A DNA stretch of 64,000 nt, taken from NCBI GenBank assembly GCA_030704615.1, contig CM060731.1, forward strand, positions 83,556,756 to 83,620,755, given 5' to 3'. Each line of letters opens with the position of its first letter. The first letter of the stretch is position 1. Below are positions 56,957 to 64,000 of the stretch, piece after piece. Origin of the DNA: Takakia lepidozioides (lineage: Eukaryota > Streptophyta > Takakiopsida > Takakiales > Takakiaceae). The notes beneath the pieces were generated by a model. It was not told where the DNA came from. It searched no databases and worked only from the letters and a program-made list of their open reading frames with translations. The translations under genes and the position numbers were made by a program.

Positions 56957-57280
56957 ATGGAGCCTCAAGCGGAGGAAGAGCGGGAGTTTGTGCTCCCCAC
57001 ACAAACACGCATACTGCGCGGGCGGACGGTGGTCTCCAAACAGAGCAGCGAGAGTGCTAGACCTCCCAAAAAATTAGTGAAACTTCGTAAGAAATCAACG
57101 ACTTCACATGAAGGCGGTTTGGTGTCTACAGCGGCCACACCGTTGATGGATCGTCCTCTCCTCTCCCCCGTTTTTTGAAGCGGTGCATCGCCAGGTCCAG
57201 CAACGAGCGCATAGGGAGGCGGACCTGTTCAAAATGCTGCAAGTGTGCAAGACAGTGTGCTGGCGGACGTTGTTTTGACT
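56957..57280 (+). CDS. Small basic/acidic protein of unknown function, frameshift in a T run
   Basis: ATG at 56,957 gives MEPQAEEEREFVLPTQTRI, then RGRTVVSKQSSESARPPKKL, then a Lys-rich KLRKKS and a Ser/Thr-rich part. The frame stops just after a run of six T near 57,172; in the next frame a plausible continuation follows (EAVHRQVQQRAHREADLFKM, LQVCKTVCW). One base in the T run would join the two. No family recognised; the composition suits a nuclear or nucleic-acid-binding N-terminus. Confidence 0.3.
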
Positions 57281-57299
57281 GGTGACATGCGCAAGCAAG

Positions 57300-59400
57300 C
57301 CCTACTCTCACTCACTATTTGGTTAAGCTATGGAGGACCATAGCTAACCCTTGGGAAGGTTAGACTAGCCCCTTTGGAGTTAGCTTGGGGTTTATTTCCT
57401 TGTTTTTATTAGGTGAAGGCAAAAGACCATGGATTCATGATGGGGTTCCCAAAAGTGAGGTGCCATAAAGGGGATACCATGGCAATAGCCAGGAGCTGGC
57501 TATTGGTTTGAAGCGGGCTGCAGGCCCCGCGGAACTCGAGGCGTTGACTACCCAGCCCCAAGCTGCTCGACAGCAGCCCGTGCAAGGGGGGGAATCTTGC
57601 TACTTAGGATCTTCCTGGCTTTATCCAGCGGTCCGTCGCTTTACCCGCACGACAGCGACCAGCGGTCCGTCGCCTCGTCCAACGGCGCCTTGCCACGCTG
57701 CCCTGCACGGGTCTGCGACCAGCGGGTAAAAGGGCTGGGATGGACCAGCGGATAATAGCTTAAGGGGGGGTCTTAGGTAGGAAAATACTTTTTGAATGGT
57801 TCTTGTCCTTATCGATTGAGGGAGCTTTGCTATGTCGTCTCCTTAGCGGCTGGGGTGGAAATTAGAATGAAGGGTGGAGGTCTTCGGGGCCTTCGTTTTT
57901 GTATGTCATAGGTGGTCAGATGGGGAATCGGCCGCTCGGCTCACACCGAGACACCTTGCTCACGAAAAGCGGACGAGAAATACAAAGCTTTTGGGAGGGG
58001 TAGAAGGGGTTTGGAGTGGGAGAGGGAGTCCTTTCCGTTTGCACCCAGCCTTAAAATGCACTTTAGGAAGGTGGACGAACCAACAGTGCGGCCCACCAAA
58101 ATATATTATTCATAGGTGAGAAGCGTTTTTTGAGGAATGTGGAATAGTGGATGGTTAGCCATGGATGGATGAGGGGCGGATGAGGTAAGCAGTATTTCAT
58201 CTGCAGGCTGGATGAACAGTGGATGACCAGTGGATGAAAAAAATCAGTTTTTCATCTGCTGTTTGAAAAGCCAGTTTAGCTCTAGGGGGGTTTTGAACCT
58301 AGGACCTAGAGGCTAGGGGCTATGTATTAAGGGCTTAGGGGGTTGTTTGGACCTATTACGCCAATCCCCTATGGTTCCCACATCTTGATAGTGGTTTTTT
58401 GGGCAAAGGGAGGGGGTTAGAGAATTATCTAGAGGCCAAGCCATGGGTCATTGGAAAGTTAGATGAATTCCTACCTAATGCCTATTTTTCTAGAATTAGT
58501 GAATTTCTGGATTTAGTAATTGATTTAAAAGGGGTTTTCTGCTTAGAAAATTACCAAAAAATATGGATAGGGGTAATTAAATCTAGGGTTTTTATCTCTA
58601 TTTCCTAAGTTCAAGAGCTTGCCTAGGGTAGTATTGTTCCCATCTTCTCCATTGAATTCTATTGCTAGGAAATGGCCATGAGCCCTAAAAATTAGCAAAG
58701 AAGTGGGATATTGTCCAGGTTAAGAGCTTTTATTCTAGGCTAGGATGTGCTCTCCCCTTCGCATAGCGGGAATGTAGGCGTCCCCTTTGCACACACGTAC
58801 AATCCAGGGAAGCGTGATTGTGAAGCAACCCAGACCTAAGCAGTTTGTCATTAACGCTTTGTCAGTCCTCCGGAAACCGTCAGGCGGAGAGAACCTGTCG
58901 GGGACGCTAATAGCTCTGGGATGAAGCTGTGTTAGCGCAAATAAAAAAGTCTTGGAAGGCAATTAGTTAGGAGTAGATTCCGTAAGAGACAACAAATGAA
59001 TTATGCCCCATGAGCGTATGAGTTGAAACCTGCGTTTGCTGGTAGTTTAGGATAGCGGGAGGTAGTTTCCTCCATCGACCGCTGACCCTCCACTAAGCTT
59101 AGCGACACACTTCACGGGTGGGCGGTTCTTGAGCCCAACCCACCTCGTCGCCAGACTCCAGGCCCCGGATCGACGTTAGCCTTCATTTTCCCCACGGTTG
59201 TAGCGCGCGCAGCGAGGCTCGTCAACCCCGCGGCCAGCGCCACGTTACGCGGCGTTACTGGCCCGCCGCCGGCGGGGGTCCAGTGGGTAATAGCAGGCTC
59301 CGTCGTCTCTGCCGCTCGTGTCGTACCTGGGCGGGCCCAGCTATGGTGCCTGGTGCTACCACGCAGTGTACCAGCAACCCGTACTTCAAGGACGTTGCTT
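57300..59400. other. Unrecognised; GC-rich blocks, no gene
   Basis: Contains an inverted pair around 57,329-57,350 (TAGCTATGG-like), a cagcggtccgtcgc repeat at about 57,627-57,675, and a GC-rich block at 59,150-59,340. No domain on either strand. Part may be LTR or untranslated sequence of the downstream chromovirus, or remains of other elements. Confidence 0.3.
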
Positions 59401-61068
59401 CATTGCTTCTTGAAGAGGGGAGCATAGTAACAAGGTAGAATCTAGAAGGTTCTAGATAGAGGAGGAAAGTTCCCTAGAAGTTTCCAAAATAATTAGGAAG
59501 GTTCCTAGGAAGTTTGACTTAAAGAAGTTTGACTTTAGAGATCTCAAGTCAAACCTATAAGATATTTATATTATGGAGAGTAGGTCAAATGTGTCGCGCA
59601 CCTCACTTCGGTAAGCTCCCCTTCAAGTCATAGTTACTCTCTTTGATGCGCGCGCCTAACTCCCAAACTGGCCGTCGGGCCAACTCGGAGCTTCGGCTGC
59701 TCACCGGGACATAACGGTCTCCCTTTGCTCCTCCACAATACCCTCTCTCAATTCGGGCCTAGTGGAAATTCCCTTTGGTTGTTGGCAGTCTGGAACAGCT
59801 CCCCACACCTTGGTTGCTTTCCGGCTCGCACGCTTACTCACTAGTTTTTGGTTACCAATGGGCTTGCACCGTTCTCGGGGTTACTACTCCCTATATATAC
59901 TTCTGTGACTGTCTGCGGGGGTTTCACAAACAACACCGTCCTTTTATAGCGAACCACCACGAAGACCCTCCATTCCCGGTGGTGAGTCGCGGTGAGTCTT
60001 GGCCCACCCACCACGGTCCCATTGGACCGTGATGAGTCCCAAGACTCCCCACGACTCCCACCACAAGGTCTCCGCCCCCATGGTGAGTCATATGCCACCC
60101 CCACTCAAGGGTGCTTCAGCCCTCGTATCTATTGTTGCCACTGCCCCCACCACAGGGGCAGCCCCTTTTGTGTCCCGACCCCCTGCCCTCAAGGCGAAGG
60201 GCCGCGACACACACCCCTACCAACGGGGAGTCGATGTCCTCATCGACTTGTCCATTTTGTAGAAACAAACATCCAAGTTGTGGCATCCCATATCAAGGAG
60301 TTTGTTTCTGTACCATGGCAAAGAACCAAACCCCCACTTGACTCAACTCTCCACTAGCTAGTTTGGCCGACTTCCTCCAAGTTTCGGCCAAGGGTAGAGC
60401 CTCTCAAGCTCCACCCAGTGCACTCTTCTTGGCCCACTTCAAGCCAAGGAACGATCCTCCCCGAGGATCGAATTGCCTTACTGCAACAACATTGCTTGCG
60501 ACCGCTCATGATACCGCTTTTGGCATCACTTTGAGCAAGGGTTCTCCTTGAACCCTTTTTAACTAGGAAGATAACCTTGAACCAACCGTGCGCCCCAATC
60601 ACTACAATTGGGTCCGCATTGGAATGTTGGCCTGAAGTACGGGAACACGCCGAAGCCGCACTACGACTTCATCCCGAGGCTACACGATTATAGTACGTGA
60701 ATGGAAGCACGTAGCTTCCGCGTTAGCCCGCACTACAAGGCAACCCCCTCGATAGCACAGTTATAGTATGCGCACGCGCCAGGTGCGCACTAGCACGTGA
60801 ACTCCCAAAGAAGACGCAAGTTTCCTTGCCCCTTGAATGGGAGTCATCTGATTTCGGCACTGCGCAAACGCACGATTAATCCAATTTACCTCTCCCACTT
60901 TTGTAAGCTAGCATGCATTCTACACACTAGCCAACCATACCATGCATCACCATTCCAAACAAAATAGGAAGCACAACATTTGGAAACCATTTCATTTATA
61001 ACAAAATTTGTACAACACAAGTTTTTGCAATCAGATTCTTGAGCTAGCTAAGCCAGACTAAGCATGCA
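59400..61068 (-). repeat. Probable 3' LTR region of the chromovirus (far end unresolved)
   Basis: On the minus strand the chromodomain coding end runs into GTGGGGGAGGAAA, a polypurine-tract-like stretch (about 61,069-61,083), followed by TGCATGC as a possible LTR start at 61,068. A TATA-like TATATATAGGG on the minus strand at about 59,892-59,900 fits an LTR promoter. The 5' LTR lies outside the window, so the second boundary cannot be set. Confidence 0.4.
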
Positions 61069-61422
61069 TTTCCTCCCCCACGATCCAAGGTTGATGTCCC
61101 CATCAACGCTTCTTCCGCTTTGAGGTCGCCCTTCGAAAGCTGCAACCGCCTCGGATGCGTTTCCTATTTCTGAGGCACGCACCCAAGTTGCCTCCACTTG
61201 ATGATAGCCCTTCCATTTCACGAGATACTCCGTTTCTCGATTCTTGAACCTCCTCGACTTAAGCACTGCCTCCACCTCGTACTCAGGTTCATTTTCATTA
61301 TCCAACAGCACGGGTGGCAGACGCAACACTTGATGCTGATTCGGACGTGCTTCATCTTTGAAGTAAGGCTTCAAAAGGAAGACGTGGAATACCGGATGCA
61401 CCTTGTTGTTTGTCGACAGCTA
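61048..61422 (-). pseudogene. Chromovirus integrase tail and chromodomain
   Basis: Reads VHPVFHVFLLKPYFKDE, the end of the integrase C-terminal region in chromoviruses, then a chromodomain: EYEVEAVLKSRRFKNRETEY, LVKWKGYHQVEATWV. The aromatic residues of the methyl-lysine cage (Y...W...) are present. It follows an RT remnant after only a short junction, because RNase H and nearly all of integrase are deleted. Confidence 0.85.
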
Positions 61423-62700
61423 ATTTCTCACATACTTTCGGTAATAGGAGGCGATTCCTAGGAAGGATCGCACTCCTGGAACCGAAGTCAGAGGTTCCTA
61501 GTCCAAGATCGTCCTCACATTTCTGTCATCCATTTTGATCCCATCCTGTGTAATCACATGCCCTAGGAACTCCACTTTTGTGACCCCGAATTCGCACTTT
61601 GAAGCTTTGGCATACAGCTTCCCTTCCCGCAATTTCTGGAACACCCTTTTGAGGTGCTCTAGGTGCTCTTCCTTTGTTTTCGAGTACACCAAAATGTCGT
61701 CGATGTACACGATCACAAAGTCATCCAACCACTCCTGGAAAAGGTTGTTCATTAGCGTGCTAAAGGTTGCGGGTGCGTTGGTGAGCCCAAAAGGCATCAC
61801 CAAGAACTCGTATGAACCATATCTTGTCTTGCACGCGGTCTTCTCCTTATCTCCTTCCGCCACTCGCATTTTGATGGTAGCCGGAACGCAAATCGATCCG
61901 GCTGAAATACTTCGCTCCTGCCAACCGATCGAAGAGGTCGTCGATCCTTGGCAAAGGGTACCGGTTCTTGATAGTCATCTTATTCAGAGCCCTGTAATCG
62001 ACACACATCCGCAGCGTCCCATCATTCTTGTCTGCAAATAGCACCGGGGCTCCGTAAGGTGACTTACTCGGCCGGATGTACCCCTTTGACATTAGATCCT
62101 TGAGCTGAGTCTTCAACTCGACCAACTCTCTGTGGCTCAACCGGTAGGGCGCCTTGGCAGGCGACTCTGATCCCGGTATCACCTCAATCTTGTGGTCAAC
62201 TCCTCTTCGCGGTGGCAAACCGCTTGGTAAATCCTCCGGCATCACATCCTGGTATTTCTCCAAGATCCCCTTGATCCAATCTGGGCTCGGCTCCCCATCG
62301 ACTTCTCCTTCCACTTGTCTTACGTAAAGCAAAAACTGGGGCTCGTGTGGCTCCTCCACGGCCCACTCCTTTGCTAACAGCAGGTTTATTTGTCCTCCCA
62401 CTTGGTTGGGCGTTTCCGATACCCGTAAAACTTTGCCACCATTCCCACACGGTAGCGTGACTATTTTATTGCGGCCGTCTATGACCGCTCTGGATTTGCT
62501 CAGAAAGGTCATCCCCAAAATGAGATCCACTCCATCGATCTCGCAAATGGTGAAGTTCTCACGTCCCTCCCAACTCCCGAGCTGAAGAGAAACTTTGAAC
62601 GCCAATCTCGTCGCCAATTGTGGTTCTCCTTGGCAGAACGCACCTCAATAGAGGCCCCCACATCACTTGTCGGGAGCCCCAGCTTTCGTGCCGTTGCCAG
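61423..62700 (-). pseudogene. Chromovirus protease and reverse transcriptase, internally deleted
   Basis: Protease C-terminus: [70 protein letters not shown], a small deletion with frameshift at about 61,865, [33 protein letters not shown], the catalytic VIVYIDDILVYS, CEFGVTKVEFLGHVI. After a TAG at 61,498 the thumb region (VRSFLGIASYYRKYV) is followed within a few codons by the integrase tail. About 2 kb typical of RNase H and integrase is absent, so the copy could not move by itself. Confidence 0.85.
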
Positions 62701-63991
62701 TGTCACGAAGGAGTGCGACGCTCATGTGTCCACCAACAACGACACGTTAGTTCCGGAAATTATCCCACTCACGAACATTGACTGACTCCATTTACGCAAG
62801 GCGCCAGTCTCCTGATACAACTCACAAAAGTAGTCGCATACCTTGCAAGTCTTGGCGACCACTGCTTCCACCAAGCGGCTGATGGAATCTTCGGACCCTC
62901 CGTGGTCGCCCGAGTCATGTTCAATTGTCGGGGTTTCGCGCACTTCTTGGCCATGTGCCCGAGCTCTCCGCAATTAAAGCACACTCCATCGAAGGTCGCC
63001 TTCTGTCCGCCATAAACCGCCGCACCTGATTTTTCTTTCGGAGCACCGGGTGCCGCCTTGACGTGTGAAGGCCTTCCCTTCGATTTCCATATGTCATTGT
63101 TGCCGCGTGGCCTATCCCACTTCTTTTCCGGTCGGAAGGAGTCACCCTCTCGCCGGGTCTTCTTGTGGTTCAGCTCCGTACGGCCTTGTCTTTCGCCCCT
63201 AGGGACATCCGAGAAACATTCAGCCCTTTCAATTGTCTCGTTCAAAGTCTTAGGTGGCTTCTCCTCCAACTTCCGCCTGGCCCATGGGGCCAGTTCCGCC
63301 ACAAAGTTGAAGACTATTTCTGGTTCCGCCATATCCGCGACTTCGAGCAAGAGCACATTGAAAGCCTGAACATATCCCCGAATGTCATCCGTTTGCTTCA
63401 AATTCCTCATCTTGTCCCCGGCGAGCCAGGACGCATTGAGTGGAACAAACTGTCTTTTCATAAGTTCCTTGAACCCACTCCAGTTCAAGGTTTCCGGCAA
63501 TCCTTGTCACTCAACTTCGCCGCCCGGAAGTACTACTCTAGCTCCACGAACCAGGTGTTCAGTGCCTTCCGATTTCGGACGCCCTCAAAGGTGTCGGGTT
63601 CCTTAAGCTTCACCTTAAACTTTGTCTTAGTGGAAGTGGCATTAGCTGCCTCCAACACGTCCTTCAACGTCCCGCCAAACTGCGCCAACAACCCTTCCCA
63701 AAAGGCTGCTGGCATGGGAGGCATCTGTTGGTCCGTCGGGGCCTCCGGGAAGTCCTCGGGCTCCGACTCCCCAGATTCCTCTTGTTCTTGAGCGGCCTCA
63801 CTTTCAAAAGCATGAATCGCCTCCTCAAATTGCCGCTTCGGTGACACGTCGCCTCCCGGTGTGGGTGCATCGAGGATGCAAAGGGAGTGTTCAACACTAT
63901 GGCTGAACGAAATGTGGTGTTGTGGAGTGCGATGCTTGCAAGGTATGCAAAGCAGGGACATAGGATGGAGGCTTTGTAGACCTATGAGCAA
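62701..63991 (-). pseudogene. Chromovirus gag and N-terminal protease
   Basis: Gag from about 63,991: ENP-like acidic N-terminal part (EEAIHAFESEAAQEQEESGE), the capsid segment LKEPDTFEGVRNRKALNTWF, a TAG near 63,530, then after a frameshift LNWSGFKELMKRQFVPLNAS, KMRNLKQTDDIRGYVQAF and a CCHC knuckle CFNCGELGHMAKKC (about 62,965). The protease active site reads VSLLVDT, TGA, ASHSFVTLA: the Gly codon of the D-T-G-A triad is a stop at 62,722-62,724. Another frameshift follows near 62,630. The element continues beyond the window's right edge (5' LTR not seen). Confidence 0.8.
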
Positions 63992-64000
63992 CTGATGGGG

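Noticed and set aside
58280-59340. tRNA or rRNA gene in the GC-rich stretch
   Set aside because: No B-box-like GGTTCGANNCC with a paired acceptor stem and no recognisable rRNA core sequence was found.

Overview
The window is nuclear DNA of a streptophyte (green-lineage) eukaryote. It has GT-AG introns, a WRC-domain protein (a plant family), chromovirus, hAT, LINE and Mutator-like (MULE-like) elements, long tandem repeats and a 500-base assembly gap. A Ty3/gypsy element that carries a C5-cytosine DNA methyltransferase inside pol points to a charophyte alga, because such elements have been reported from charophytes. A Chara-like genome is my best guess; this is inference.

Layout. 1-8.9 kb is the only host-like part: a WRC-domain gene (minus strand), a LINE remnant and short repeats. 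From 8.9 to 50.8 kb lies a nested stack of mobile elements. The outermost is a hAT transposase gene cut in two (downstream part at 8.9-10.3 kb, upstream part at 50.55-50.83 kb). Between the halves is an LTR retrotransposon on the same strand: a shared 329-bp LTR-like module borders it, its gag-protease-DNMT-RT-RNase H-integrase body is at 41.3-47.5 kb, and a PHD-finger 3' end is probably at 11.2-11.34 kb. Between those two lie several MULE-like elements (11.3-40.2 kb).

The core of the stack is a ~14.1-kb element (13,144-27,238) with ~0.85-1.04-kb terminal inverted repeats. It carries two divergent genes: a zinc-finger/DDE/SWIM transposase (minus) and an intron-rich gene (plus, 9 coding exons, ~1,078 aa) that joins a ParB-like domain to a circularly permuted, N6-adenine/N4-cytosine-type DNA methyltransferase fold. 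Its first intron holds 26 copies of a ~116-bp unit, each with a 34-bp palindrome. A second, broken copy of the methyltransferase gene lies head-to-head across the shared terminal repeat and has its own array of the same palindrome, organised as a three-unit higher-order repeat.

Further right, two more transposase pseudogenes (33.7-37.2 and 53.1-55.4 kb) are each bordered by their own palindromic repeats (TTCGGCGCCGAA-like and GTCGGCGCCGAC-like). The window ends in a Ty3/gypsy chromovirus (61.05-63.99 kb, minus) that has lost RNase H and most of integrase.

Two unrelated DNA methyltransferase types therefore sit inside nested mobile elements here: a C5-cytosine enzyme in a retrotransposon (decayed) and a putative adenine/N4-cytosine-type enzyme in a DNA transposon (one copy open). 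Nearly everything else is decayed by nonsense codons and frameshifts.
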